A DNA stretch of 64,000 bases from Lachnoclostridium sp. An118 (GTDB taxonomy: Bacteria; Bacillota; Clostridia; Lachnospirales; Lachnospiraceae). Location of the stretch: positions 186,001-250,000 of the forward strand of contig NZ_NFLQ01000003.1 in assembly GCF_002160985.1 (NCBI RefSeq), written 5' to 3'. The notes below the pieces were generated by a model that worked only from the letters and a program-made list of their open reading frames with translations, was not told the DNA's origin and made no database searches. Positions 33,379 through 42,282 of this stretch are shown piece by piece (within the stretch, counting starts at the first letter, position 1; each line of letters begins with the position of its first letter). The translations under genes were made by a program, and so were the position numbers.

Positions 33379-34093
33379 TCTGTCCCAGGATCTCCCCGAT
33401 GGGCGCCGATATGGAAAGCTGCGCTCCCACTTCCCTGGCTGTGGCGCTTTTATTGATGACCACCAGATGCTTCCCGCGGAAATAATCAATAAACCCGGCC
33501 GCCGGATACACCACAAGGGAGGTGCCCCCGATGATGAGCGTATCTGCCTCCGCAATGGCACGGATGCTCTTTTCTATTGTCATGGAGTCCAGGCTCTCCT
33601 CATAGAGGACCACGTCCGGCTTGATGATGCCGCCGCACTCGCACCTGGGAATGCCCGGGGACGCCTTTACATAGGCCGCATCGTAGAACCGGCCGCACTT
33701 CTGGCAGTAGTTCCTGTGGATGCTGCCGTGAAGCTCATACACCTTCTTACTTCCCGCCTTCTGATGCAGTCCGTCGATATTCTGGGTGATGACCGCTGTG
33801 AGGCGCCCTGCCTCCTCCAGCTGGGCCAGCTTCCTGTGAGCCGCATTTGGCTCCGCCTCCAGACACATCATCTTTTCTTTATAGAATTCATAGAAAACAT
33901 CCGGGTGGGCTTTAAAGAAGCTGTGGCTCACCACCTGCTCCGGCGCGTATTTGTAGTGCTGATGGTAAATGCCGTCCGCGCTCCGGAAGTCCGGTATCCC
34001 GCTCTCCGTGGAGACGCCGGCCCCTCCGAAAAAGACGATCCGCCGGCTGTCGTCTATGATCTCCTGCAGTTTTCTTACTTCCTCCTGGTACAT
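33365..34093 (-). CDS. cobB: NAD-dependent protein deacylase (sirtuin)
   Basis: A 242-residue Sir2 enzyme. It has the NAD motif FFGGAGVSTESGIPDFRS (about 21-38), TQNIDGLHQKAG (103-114) and catalytic His122 (YELHGS). The zinc Cys residues are 130, 133, 151 and 153 (CQKCG, CECGG). The mid-region with Ala-Glu-Pro-Asn-Ala-Ala-His fits class U/M bacterial sirtuins. It removes acyl groups from lysines, linking metabolism to protein activity. It is 12 bases after the PPC-domain gene and probably co-transcribed with it. Confidence 0.94.
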   Translation of the reverse strand: MYQEEVRKLQEIIDDSRRIVFFGGAGVSTESGIPDFRSADGIYHQHYKYAPEQVVSHSFFKAHPDVFYEFYKEKMMCLEAEPNAAHRKLAQLEEAGRLTAVITQNIDGLHQKAGSKKVYELHGSIHRNYCQKCGRFYDAAYVKASPGIPRCECGGIIKPDVVLYEESLDSMTIEKSIRAIAEADTLIIGGTSLVVYPAAGFIDYFRGKHLVVINKSATAREVGAQLSISAPIGEILGQIKAK

Positions 34094-34105
34094 ACTGTCA
34101 CCTTC

Positions 34106-34525
34106 TTAAAACTGAAATAAATTTAATCCGATCTCCTCGCTGTAGCGCCGGTCCACCACGCCCGGTATCACCGTGATGACCATCTCGCAGGTGGCGCTGA
34201 CCACCGCCCGATTCAGATGTCCCCCAAAGACTTCCCCTTTTTCATTTCCGGCGCTTATATGCAGATGCGCGTAAAATTCCCCGTCCATGGTGCTGATGGT
34301 GCCTGTCAGTGACACGATCTCAAAGCTGCCCTCAAATTCATTGGCCAGGTATTTCTTTTCCTCCGTCTTAAAAACACCTGCTGTAAACTGGCTGATAGCC
34401 CCGAGCGCCTGGATGGAGGCCAGCTTTATCTCCTCTTTCAGAGCAATCTCTTTTACCTGGTCCAGGATTTCCTCTCCCTTGTCAATTCTTGCAACAATCG
34501 TATTGTCAAATCTCCTGTATTCCAC
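34106..34525 (-). CDS. PPC domain (DUF296) DNA-binding-like protein
   Basis: A 139-residue protein of the PPC/DUF296 family: MEYRRFDNTIVARIDKGEEI at the start, ALGAISQFTAGVF, then AHLHISAGNEKGEVFGGHLN with metal-binding His residues and a GVVDRRYSEEIGLNLFQF end. Plant homologues bind AT-rich DNA; the bacterial role is unclear. I chose GTG at 34525 because AAAGGAGG lies 7 bases upstream, instead of the longer frame from 34570, which overlaps a terminator. Confidence 0.82.
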   Translation of the reverse strand: MEYRRFDNTIVARIDKGEEILDQVKEIALKEEIKLASIQALGAISQFTAGVFKTEEKKYLANEFEGSFEIVSLTGTISTMDGEFYAHLHISAGNEKGEVFGGHLNRAVVSATCEMVITVIPGVVDRRYSEEIGLNLFQF

Positions 34526-34567
34526 AGTGAGCCCTCCTTTCACTTTCACTACATCCATTGTATCATG

Positions 34568-34605
34568 CAAAAAGGAGAAAGAGTACCCCTCGATACTCTT
34601 TCTCC
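34568..34605 (-). terminator. Terminator of the fatty-acid operon
   Basis: On the reverse strand a perfect 12-base stem (GGAGAAAGAGTA arms, 34574-34585 with 34594-34605) is followed by TTTTTG. It lies 13 bases after the MarR-gene stop and closes the 12-gene fab/acc operon. Confidence 0.9.
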
Positions 34606-34617
34606 CGCTGTGTTCCT

Positions 34618-35076
34618 CTATCTTACTTTCTGACTGTACCCTTTAAAAAATTCGGACAGTCCTTCCAGTGTCTTTACAAGAACAGGGATCTCATCCTCCG
34701 TCAGTTTGTCCAGGATCGCCTGGGTCATCTGCCGGTGATAGTCCTCGTGGTGATGGAAGGCTTTGATCCCCTTCTCTGTCAGTCTGACGTAGACCACCCG
34801 CCGGTCCTTCTCGCTGCGGCGGCGCTCCACGTAGGCTTTGTTCACAAGGCTGTTCATGGCTGTCGTAAGAGAGCCCACGGTGATATTCAGTTTTCTGGCG
34901 ATGGAGGACATATTGTTCCCCTCGCCCAGGCCGATGGCCTCAATGACGTGCATATCATTGTTTGTCAGATCTTTAAATTCCTCTGTGATGATGGCCTTCT
35001 CCTCCAGTTCCCATATCTCGTGGAACAGATTGACAAGAATATCGTTGATGGCCCTGTATGCATCCTCCATGAACAT
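34618..35076 (-). CDS. fabT: MarR-family regulator, FabT-like
   Basis: A 152-residue winged-helix regulator. The DNA-binding part (about 40-100) reads NDMHVIEAIGLGEGNNMSSI, ARKLNITVGSLTTAMNSLV and the wing RRSEKDRRVVYVRLTEKG, a pattern characteristic of FabT. FabT with acyl-ACP represses fatty-acid synthesis genes. In streptococci fabT is near the start of the operon; here it is the last gene. A TTTGA-N3-TCAAA site at the fabH promoter is a fitting operator, so a feedback loop is likely. Confidence 0.82.
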   Translation of the reverse strand: MFMEDAYRAINDILVNLFHEIWELEEKAIITEEFKDLTNNDMHVIEAIGLGEGNNMSSIARKLNITVGSLTTAMNSLVNKAYVERRRSEKDRRVVYVRLTEKGIKAFHHHEDYHRQMTQAILDKLTEDEIPVLVKTLEGLSEFFKGYSQKVR

Positions 35077-35092
35077 TTTCCTTTCTATGATC

Positions 35093-36193
35093 TTACAGAA
35101 GTGACTCTATGACTTCCCTCACTGTCTCTATCCTGTCTGTCTTCCAGGCGTTTGCGCCGCAGAAGAGAAGGGCGTCCTCCACCTCTCCTTTGGCAGCACA
35201 GATAAGGGCGTCTGTGATGCAGTAGGGGATTTTTGCCGGATTGCAGGTGTGAAGACATTTGTGACAGGGGCTGTGAGGGATCTGCTCCCCTCCCATGACC
35301 CGCTCCATAAAACGGTTCCGGATGGCCCGCCCCGGCATGCCCACCGGGCTCTTCACGATCACGATGTCCTCTTTGCCGGCACGGATGTATGCCTCCTTGT
35401 ACCGGATGTCTGCGTCGCATTCCTCTGTGGTGACAAAACGGCTGGCCACCTGGATGGCGTCCGCCCCCAGCTGGAAAGCTTTCTGTGCCTTCTCCCGGTT
35501 GTCGATGCCCCCTGCAAGAGCCACCGGGATCTTCCGCCCGTATTTCTCCTCAAAGGAGCGGACCGTCTGAAGGATGGCCCTTATCTCCTCCTCGTAAGCG
35601 TGAGAAATATCCGCCTGCCCAGGCGCCGCAAACTGTTCCAACTGTTCCCCGGTGAAGCCCAGGTGTCCCCCTGCAAGGGGGCCTTCCACAACGAGAAGGT
35701 CCGGCAGCCTCCTGTACTTTCTATCCCAGTACCGGAGGACCACACGGGCCGCTTTCTCTGTGGAGACAATGGGCGCCAGCGCAGGCTCTGTCTCCCTTCC
35801 AGCTTCCCGGGCCGCCTCCGACACATCCCTGGGCAGATCCATGGGAAGTCCGGCACCGGAAATGATGATGTCCGCTCCCGCCTTCACGGCAGCCCTCACG
35901 TACTCCTCATAGCACCTGCTGGCCACCATGATGTTAAAGCCGATGACCCCCTCCGGAGAGAGGGACCTTGCCTTGTCAAATTCCTTCTTCACAGCGCGCA
36001 GGTTTGCTCCCAGGGAGTCGCGGTCAAAGTCCGGCTCCCGGAATCCTATCTGGGCGGTGGAGATAATGCCCACGCCTCCCTCGCCGGCCACGGCTCCTGC
36101 CAGGCGGCCCAGACTGATGCCCACACCCATGCCGCCCTGGATCAGAGGAAGCCTGGCCTCCCTGGTTCCCAGTTTCAAAGGTTTTATTTCCAT
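35093..36193 (-). CDS. Nitronate monooxygenase family flavoprotein (FabK-like)
   Basis: A 366-residue TIM-barrel FMN protein: LPLIQGGMGVGISLGRLAGA at the N-terminus, VEGPLAGGHLGF with the active-site His, and ALAGGIDNREKAQKAFQLGADAIQ in two parts for FMN-phosphate binding. A Cys-rich tail (HSPCHKCLHTCNPAKIPYC) is typical of the Clostridia form. It is a homologue of FabK but distinct from the FabK earlier in the same operon. It lies between accDA and the MarR gene. Its role in lipid metabolism is inferred only from position. Confidence 0.85.
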   Translation of the reverse strand: MEIKPLKLGTREARLPLIQGGMGVGISLGRLAGAVAGEGGVGIISTAQIGFREPDFDRDSLGANLRAVKKEFDKARSLSPEGVIGFNIMVASRCYEEYVRAAVKAGADIIISGAGLPMDLPRDVSEAAREAGRETEPALAPIVSTEKAARVVLRYWDRKYRRLPDLLVVEGPLAGGHLGFTGEQLEQFAAPGQADISHAYEEEIRAILQTVRSFEEKYGRKIPVALAGGIDNREKAQKAFQLGADAIQVASRFVTTEECDADIRYKEAYIRAGKEDIVIVKSPVGMPGRAIRNRFMERVMGGEQIPHSPCHKCLHTCNPAKIPYCITDALICAAKGEVEDALLFCGANAWKTDRIETVREVIESLL

Positions 36194-36202
36194 ATAAATC
36201 TC

Positions 36203-37921
36203 CTACATCCGTCGGAAGCGCTCATACCGCCTCTGGGTCAGCTCCTCCACCGGCACATTTTCATATTTCTCCAGGAATTCCTCTATGCCCTCTGAAATCC
36301 TGCCTGTCACCTCCTCCAGGTTCAGGACCGTATAGTGGGAGGGCTCGGAGAATACCTTCTCCACGACACCTGCCTTGTACAGGTCGCGGGCCGTCAGCTT
36401 CATGACACCCGCCGCCTCCTTCGCCTTTGTGCTGTCCTTCCAGAGGATGCTGGCAAAGCCCTCCGGGGACAGGATGGAGTAAATGGAATTCTCCAGCATC
36501 CACACCTCATCCGCCGTAGCCATGGCAAGGGCACCGCCGCTGCCTCCCTCTCCGATGATGATGGAGAGCACCGGCACCTTCAGGCCGGACATCTCATAAA
36601 TATTTTTGGCAATGGCCTCTCCCTGCCCTCTCTCCTCGGCTTCCAGGCCGCAGAAGGCTCCCGGTGTGTCCACAAAGCAGATGACCGGGCGGCCGAACTT
36701 CTCCGCCTGCTTCATGAGGCGGAGGGCCTTGCGATACCCGTCCGGAGACGGCATTCCGAAGTTGCGCTCGATATTTTCCTTCGTAGTGGTCCCCTTGGCC
36801 TGGGCAATGACAGTCACCGGCTGGCCGTGAAATCTGGCGATGCCGCCGATGATGGCTTTGTCGTCCGCAAAATACCGGTCGCCGTGGAACTCCATAAAAT
36901 CTGTAAAGAGCGACTGGATGTAGTCAGATCCTACCGGCCGGTCCTTCATGCGGGAAATCTGGACTCTCTCCCAGGCGGATAGCCCGCCCTCTTTGTCGGG
37001 AGCAGGTGTCTCCATCCTCTTCTCCGGACAGGGAGCGGTCTGCTCCCTGCGGGGCCTGTCTGCCTTCTGGTGCATCTGCAGGATCTCGGAGAGGACCGTC
37101 TTCTGCTCCTCCCTCGCCACGATGCGGTCGATGAAGCCGTGCTCCAGCAGGAACTCGGACCTCTGGAAGCCCTTGGGCAGTTTCTGTCCGATGGTCTGCT
37201 CAATGACCCTGGGACCTGCAAAGCCGATGAGGGCCTTGGGCTCTGCCAAAATGACATCTCCCAGCATGGCAAAGCTGGCCGTAACCCCTCCGGTAGTAGG
37301 GTCCGTCAGGACGGAGATATAGAGAAGCCCCGCATCACTATGGCGCTTCAGGGCCGCAGCTGTCTTGGCCATCTGCATGAGGGAGATAATGCCCTCCTGC
37401 ATCCTGGCGCCCCCGGAGCAGGCAAAGAGGATGACCGGAAGCCTTTCCTTTGTGGCCCGCTCCACAGCCCGGGCTATCTTCTCTCCCACGGCCTCCCCCA
37501 TGCTGGACATGAGGAACCGGCCGTCACAGACGCCTATCACTGTCTCCAGACCGTTGATCTCCGCCTTTCCTGTCACAACCGCCTCGGTAAGCTTTGTCTT
37601 CTCCTGCACGGCTGCCAGCTTCTCCGGATAGCCTTTATAGTCCATGGGATTTCCGCCCACAAGCTCCTTGTCCCACTCCTCAAATGTACCGTCGTCGGTG
37701 ATCATCTCAATGCGTCTGTAGGCGTGGACACGGAAATAGCCGCCGCACTTCGGGCAGATATAGTAGCCTCTCTTTACGTCCTCGGCAATGATGGCGCTGC
37801 CGCATTTGTTGCACTTGCGCAGCAGGCCCTCCGGCACCTCCGGCCGCCTCTCCCGCAGGGAGATGTATCCCTTTCTCCCCGAGACAGCTCTTGTCTTTTT
37901 AAACATATTTTCTAACTTCAT
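36203..37921 (-). CDS. accDA: Acetyl-CoA carboxylase carboxyltransferase, beta-alpha fusion
   Basis: A 572-residue single chain. Residues 1-290 are AccD with the zinc ribbon CNKCG...CPKCGGYF and GSMGEAVGEKIARA plus CSGGARMQEGI. From about 310 on it is AccA (RPVGSDYIQSLFTDFMEFHG, FGMPSPDGYRKALRLMKQAE, GEGGSGGALAMATADEVW). The two halves meet in a charged linker near 280-310. It transfers CO2 from biotin on AccB to acetyl-CoA, giving malonyl-CoA. Most bacteria keep two genes; fusions are known in some Clostridia. It sits 2 bases after accC. Confidence 0.94.
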   Translation of the reverse strand: MKLENMFKKTRAVSGRKGYISLRERRPEVPEGLLRKCNKCGSAIIAEDVKRGYYICPKCGGYFRVHAYRRIEMITDDGTFEEWDKELVGGNPMDYKGYPEKLAAVQEKTKLTEAVVTGKAEINGLETVIGVCDGRFLMSSMGEAVGEKIARAVERATKERLPVILFACSGGARMQEGIISLMQMAKTAAALKRHSDAGLLYISVLTDPTTGGVTASFAMLGDVILAEPKALIGFAGPRVIEQTIGQKLPKGFQRSEFLLEHGFIDRIVAREEQKTVLSEILQMHQKADRPRREQTAPCPEKRMETPAPDKEGGLSAWERVQISRMKDRPVGSDYIQSLFTDFMEFHGDRYFADDKAIIGGIARFHGQPVTVIAQAKGTTTKENIERNFGMPSPDGYRKALRLMKQAEKFGRPVICFVDTPGAFCGLEAEERGQGEAIAKNIYEMSGLKVPVLSIIIGEGGSGGALAMATADEVWMLENSIYSILSPEGFASILWKDSTKAKEAAGVMKLTARDLYKAGVVEKVFSEPSHYTVLNLEEVTGRISEGIEEFLEKYENVPVEELTQRRYERFRRM

Positions 37922-37923
37922 TT

Positions 37924-39288
37924 TTACGCTTCTTTCCGGGCTCTTTCAAGCTCTTCGATGAATTCGATGTCTATGTTTCCGGCAATGTAGTCCGGGTTTT
38001 CCAGTATCCCGTACTGGTAGTCCACGTTGGTGTCAATGCCCTCAATGATGACTTCTCCCAGGGCGCTTCTCATCTTGCGGATGGCCTCGTCCCTGTTCTT
38101 CGCCCAGACGATCAGCTTGGCGATCATGGAGTCATAGTAGGGCGGTATAGTGTAACCGCTGTAGATGGCGGAGTCGATCCGGATGCCCTTGCCTCCCGGC
38201 AGATACATGTCGGTGATGGTTCCCGGTGAAGGCCGGAAGCCTTTTTCCGGGTTCTCCGCATTGATCCTGCACTCGATGGCATGACCGGTAAGATGTACAT
38301 CCTCCTGCCGGTAGGAGAGCTCCCTGCCGGAGGCGATGCGGATCTGCTCCTTGATAAGGTCGATGCCTGTCACCCACTCGGTCACCGGGTGCTCCACCTG
38401 GATACGGGTGTTCATCTCCATAAAGTAGAAGTTCCCGTTCTTCTCCAGGAGGAACTCAATGGTTCCCGCATTCACATACCCGGCTGCTTTTGCCGCCTTC
38501 ACGGCAGCCTCCCCCATTTTCCGGCGGAGCTCCTCTGAAATAGCCACGGAAGGGGACTCCTCGATCATCTTCTGGTGGTTTCTCTGGATGGAACAGTCCC
38601 TCTCTCCTAAATGGATCACATGGCCATGGCTGTCCGCCAGGATCTGGAACTCAATATGGCGGGGATGCTGTACAAAGTGCTCGATGTACATGGTATTGTC
38701 GCCGAACGCCATCTGCGTCTCTTTCTGGGCTGTCTGGAAGCTGCTCTCAAACTCCTCCGGCGTCTGCGCCACGCGCATGCCCTTTCCGCCGCCTCCAAGA
38801 GCTGCCTTCACGATCACCGGGTAGCCGATCTCCTCCGCGATCTTCGCTCCCTCTTTTGCGTCGTACACAGGCTCTTTGCTGCCCGGGATCACCGGTACTC
38901 CGGCAGCCACCATGGTGTTCCTGGCCTCCTGCTTGTTTCCCAGCCGGGCAATGACGTCCGATCCGGGGCCGATAAAGGTGATGTTGCACTGCTCGCACAG
39001 CTCCGCAAACCGGCTGTTCTCAGAGAGAAAGCCAAATCCCGGATGGATGGCATCGGCGCCGGAAATGATGGTGGCGCTGATGATCCGGTCCATGCTCAGA
39101 TAGCTCTCCGTGGAGGGCGCCGGGCCAATGCAGATGGCCTCGTCCGCAAGCTGTGTGTGGAGGGCCTCCCTGTCTGCCTCCGAGTAGACGGCCACGGTCT
39201 CAATCCCCATCTCCCGGCAGGCCCGGATAATGCGGACCGCGATCTCGCCCCGGTTGGCGATCAGTACTTTTTTGATCATCTGGCTCAT
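37924..39288 (-). CDS. accC: Acetyl-CoA carboxylase biotin carboxylase subunit
   Basis: A 454-residue ATP-grasp enzyme. It has KVLIANRGEIAVRIIRACRE at the N-terminus, IHPGFGFLSEN (about 81-91), the glycine-rich ATP loop ALGGGGKGMR (163-172) and FMEMNTRIQVEHPVTE with the catalytic Arg and Glu. It carboxylates biotin on AccB using ATP and bicarbonate. Full length. It is between fabZ and accDA in the operon. Confidence 0.96.
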   Translation of the reverse strand: MSQMIKKVLIANRGEIAVRIIRACREMGIETVAVYSEADREALHTQLADEAICIGPAPSTESYLSMDRIISATIISGADAIHPGFGFLSENSRFAELCEQCNITFIGPGSDVIARLGNKQEARNTMVAAGVPVIPGSKEPVYDAKEGAKIAEEIGYPVIVKAALGGGGKGMRVAQTPEEFESSFQTAQKETQMAFGDNTMYIEHFVQHPRHIEFQILADSHGHVIHLGERDCSIQRNHQKMIEESPSVAISEELRRKMGEAAVKAAKAAGYVNAGTIEFLLEKNGNFYFMEMNTRIQVEHPVTEWVTGIDLIKEQIRIASGRELSYRQEDVHLTGHAIECRINAENPEKGFRPSPGTITDMYLPGGKGIRIDSAIYSGYTIPPYYDSMIAKLIVWAKNRDEAIRKMRSALGEVIIEGIDTNVDYQYGILENPDYIAGNIDIEFIEELERARKEA

Positions 39289-39311
39289 TTCTCTTTCATC
39301 CTCCCGTCAGT

Positions 39312-39740
39312 CTATCCTACCATAAAGGTCAGTTCCGCGCTGACTACCACCTTGCCGTCCACGCTGGCAGTGGCCTCTCCGATCCCCATAGGCCCTTTGG
39401 CCTTGATGATCCTTGTCTCCAGCTTTACTTTATCTCCCGGCACGATCTTGCCTTTGAACTTGCATTTATTGATGCCGCCGAAGTAGGCGATCTTTCCTTT
39501 GTTCTCCTCTTTGCTCAGGATGGCCACAGCCCCTACCTGGGCCAGCGCCTCCACCGTCAGCACACCGGGCATTACCGGCTCCTGGGGAAAATGTCCCTTG
39601 AAGAAATCTTCTCTGTATGTGACGCATTTATAACCTACCGCAAACTGTCCCGGCTCATAGTCCTCGATGTAGTCCACAAGGAGGAAGGGATGGCGGTGGG
39701 GAATGATCTCCTTGATCTGGTTGATATCCAAATGGTTCAT
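39312..39740 (-). CDS. fabZ: 3-hydroxyacyl-ACP dehydratase
   Basis: A 142-residue hot-dog-fold dehydratase. IIPHRHPFLLVDYI precedes FFKGHFPQEPVMPGVL (active-site His) and VEALAQVGA (active-site Glu). The start is ATG at 39740, after AGGAAGGAG; the frame upstream overlaps accB and lacks support. It dehydrates 3-hydroxyacyl-ACP in elongation. Confidence 0.95.
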   Translation of the reverse strand: MNHLDINQIKEIIPHRHPFLLVDYIEDYEPGQFAVGYKCVTYREDFFKGHFPQEPVMPGVLTVEALAQVGAVAILSKEENKGKIAYFGGINKCKFKGKIVPGDKVKLETRIIKAKGPMGIGEATASVDGKVVVSAELTFMVG

Positions 39741-39765
39741 GCTCTTTGTCTCCTTCCTGTATTTC

Positions 39766-40236
39766 CTATGAAAGGCGGAACAGAGGCTGTCCGTACTCCA
39801 CGGCCTGACCGTTTTCCACGTAGATCTCCTCCACTGTCCCGTCAAAGTCGCTCTCAATCTCGTTCATCAGCTTCATGGCTTCCACGATGGCCATGACCTG
39901 TCCTTTCTTTACTGTCGTTCCGACAGACACATAGGGATCCGCATCCTCTGCCGGAGCTGCGTAGAATGTTCCCACCAGGGGGCTCTTCACGATCTTGCCG
40001 GAGGGCTCTGCAGATGTCTTCTCTTCTGCTGCCTTGTCAGCCTGTGCAGCCGCTGCGGGAGCTGCTGCCTGCACGGTCGGAACCGCCACAGTACTCTCAG
40101 CCGCCTGCAGAGCTGTGACGATGGTCTCTTTTTCTTTTGTCAGATGGAGCTTTACGCCCTTTTCTTCGTATTTCAGTCCGGTCAGCTCTGAGTCGGAGAC
40201 TGCCTGGATGAGTTTTAACAGGTTCTCAAATTCCAT
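39766..40236 (-). CDS. accB: Acetyl-CoA carboxylase biotin carboxyl carrier protein
   Basis: A 156-residue protein: an N-terminal helical domain, an Ala/Pro-rich linker (about 45-80) and a biotinyl domain with Lys122 in VEAMKLMNEIE. It carries biotin between AccC and AccDA. It sits between fabF and fabZ as in other Firmicutes operons. Confidence 0.96.
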   Translation of the reverse strand: MEFENLLKLIQAVSDSELTGLKYEEKGVKLHLTKEKETIVTALQAAESTVAVPTVQAAAPAAAAQADKAAEEKTSAEPSGKIVKSPLVGTFYAAPAEDADPYVSVGTTVKKGQVMAIVEAMKLMNEIESDFDGTVEEIYVENGQAVEYGQPLFRLS

Positions 40237-40252
40237 GATCTCGCACCTCTTT

Positions 40253-41494
40253 TTATTCTTCGTATTTCTTGATCAGCACGGTTGCGTTGTGTCCGCCAAA
40301 GCCAAGAGAGTTGGTCATGGCGTAGTGGATCTCCTTCTCCACCGGAGCGCCTACCGCATAGTTAAGGTCACAGTCCTCGTCTGTCTCCACGGTTCCCATG
40401 GTCTGGTGGATAAACCCTTCCTCCACGGATTTCACAAGAGTGATGAACTCCACGCCGCCGGCTGCACCTAAGAGATGGCCGATCATGGATTTTGTGGAGT
40501 TGATGACTACGTCTTTTGCCGCGTCGCCGAAAGCCTTCTTGATGGCTCTTGTCTCGAAGAGGTCATTGTGGTGTGTACTTGTGCCGTGGGCATTGATGTA
40601 CTCTACCTGGGAAGGTGAAACTTCCGCCTCCTCCATGGCAAGCTCCATGGCCTTGGCAGCACCTGCGCCGTCCTCTGCCGGTGAAGTGATGTGGTAAGCG
40701 TCTCCTGTGGCGCCGTATCCCACGACCTCCGCATAGATCTTCGCTCCTCTTGCCTTTGCGTGTTCCAGTTCCTCCAGAACAACCACGCCTGCTCCTTCAC
40801 CCATGACGAAGCCGTCTCTGTCTTTGTCAAAGGGGCGGGATGCCGTGGCCGGATCCGGGTTGGTGGAAAGGGCGGTGAGGGCGGTAAATCCTGCCACTCC
40901 TGTGGGGCAGATAGCGCTCTCTGTTCCCCCTGCAAGCATAATGTCCGCGTCACCATACTGGATAGCCCGGAAGGCGTCTCCGATACAGTGGGTTCCTGTG
41001 GCACAGGCTGTCACCACATTGGAGCATTTTCCCCGCAGGCCAAGCTGGATGGAAACATTTCCTGCCGCCATGTTGCAGATCATAAGGGGCACCATCAGCG
41101 GGTTTACCTTGTTAGGGCCTTTTGTCTTGATCTTCTCGTAGCTGGACTCCACCTGCTGCAGGCTTCCGATACCGGAGCCGATGATGACGCCGGCCCGGAA
41201 GGAGTCCTCTTTCTCCATGTCAATACCTGCGTCGTCGAAAGCTTCCTTTGCAGCCGCCACAGCGTACTGTGAGAAAGCCTCCATCCTTCTTGCAGCCTTG
41301 AAATCCATCCGGTCCTTTGCCACAAAATCTTTGACTTCTGCCGCCAGTTTTACTTTATATTCAGTGGTATCAAACTTCGTGATAGGCGCGATGCCCACCT
41401 TTCCTTCCTTTACTCCCGCCCAGAACTCGGGAACTGTATTTCCCAGGGGGGTGATGGCCCCAAGCCCTGTCACAACTACTCTTCTCTTCATCAT
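40253..41494 (-). CDS. fabF: 3-oxoacyl-ACP synthase II
   Basis: A 413-residue condensing enzyme: catalytic Cys164 (VTACATGTH), His motifs [11 protein letters not shown] and [11 protein letters not shown], and GFGGHNATV near the end. It elongates acyl-ACP with malonyl-ACP. Two adjacent ATGs (41494 and 41491) overlap the fabG stop; GGAGGA upstream supports either. Confidence 0.96.
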   Translation of the reverse strand: MMKRRVVVTGLGAITPLGNTVPEFWAGVKEGKVGIAPITKFDTTEYKVKLAAEVKDFVAKDRMDFKAARRMEAFSQYAVAAAKEAFDDAGIDMEKEDSFRAGVIIGSGIGSLQQVESSYEKIKTKGPNKVNPLMVPLMICNMAAGNVSIQLGLRGKCSNVVTACATGTHCIGDAFRAIQYGDADIMLAGGTESAICPTGVAGFTALTALSTNPDPATASRPFDKDRDGFVMGEGAGVVVLEELEHAKARGAKIYAEVVGYGATGDAYHITSPAEDGAGAAKAMELAMEEAEVSPSQVEYINAHGTSTHHNDLFETRAIKKAFGDAAKDVVINSTKSMIGHLLGAAGGVEFITLVKSVEEGFIHQTMGTVETDEDCDLNYAVGAPVEKEIHYAMTNSLGFGGHNATVLIKKYEE

Positions 41495-42231
41495 ATCGCC
41501 ATTCCTCCGTCTACCTGGATCACCTGTCCTGTAATATAGCCTGCATCGTCAGAAGCCAGGAAGGCCGCTGTCTTTGCGATATCCTCCGGCTTTCCAAATC
41601 TTCCAAGAGGGATCTGGGCCACAGACGCCTCTTTCACTGCGTCAGAGAGGACCTCCGTCATCTCTGTCTCGATAAATCCGGGAGCGATGGCGTTCACCGT
41701 GATGCCCCTGGAAGCCAGCTCTCTTGCCACAGCCTTTGTAAGGCCGATGACGCCCGCCTTGGAGGAGGCGTAATTGGCCTGTCCCGCATTGCCTGCAATG
41801 CCCACAACAGAGGACATATTGATGATACGGCCGCTTCTCTGCTTCAGCATCTGTCTGGACGCGAAGCGGATAGTGTTGAAGGTACCCTTAAGGTTGGTCT
41901 CGATGACGCTGTCAAAATCCGCCTCGGACATCTTCATCAGAAGTCCGTCTCTTGTGATGCCTGCATTGTTGACAAGAATATCCAGTCTTCCGTATGTTTT
42001 GATAACATCCTGGATAAAAGCCTGGCATTTCTCAAAATCAGATACATTGCACTGATAGACTTCCGCTTTTCCTCCGGCTGCCTCGATCTCTTTTTTCACT
42101 TCCTCCGCCCGGTCCTTTGAACCGTTGTAGTTGACTACCACGAAGGCTCCCTGGGAAGCCAGTTCCAGGGCGATGGCCCTTCCGATCCCGCGGGAAGCTC
42201 CTGTTACTACTGCAATCTTTCCATCTAACAT
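41491..42231 (-). CDS. fabG: 3-oxoacyl-ACP reductase
   Basis: A 246-residue short-chain dehydrogenase: the NADPH loop [14 protein letters not shown] (about 8-21), [13 protein letters not shown], and the catalytic Ser-Tyr-Lys in [14 protein letters not shown]...NYASSKAG. It reduces 3-oxoacyl-ACP. It overlaps fabF by 4 bases and lies 51 bases after fabD. Confidence 0.95.
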   Translation of the reverse strand: MLDGKIAVVTGASRGIGRAIALELASQGAFVVVNYNGSKDRAEEVKKEIEAAGGKAEVYQCNVSDFEKCQAFIQDVIKTYGRLDILVNNAGITRDGLLMKMSEADFDSVIETNLKGTFNTIRFASRQMLKQRSGRIINMSSVVGIAGNAGQANYASSKAGVIGLTKAVARELASRGITVNAIAPGFIETEMTEVLSDAVKEASVAQIPLGRFGKPEDIAKTAAFLASDDAGYITGQVIQVDGGMAI

Positions 42232-42282
42232 TTTCTCGTACAGGACGGTTGACCGCCCCTGCCTCCTTTTTGCTTTTCGACT

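Noticed and set aside
34526-34570. Longer PPC-domain protein starting at 34570
   Set aside because: The added residues overlap the fab operon terminator region, and the GTG at 34525 has a far better ribosome site.
35249-36295. 348-codon forward open frame opposite the nitronate monooxygenase gene
   Set aside because: The composition is rich in His, Leu and Arg without any domain, and the reverse strand is clearly coding within an operon.
38611-39486. 291-codon forward open frame opposite accC
   Set aside because: Same reasoning: a shadow of a conserved gene.
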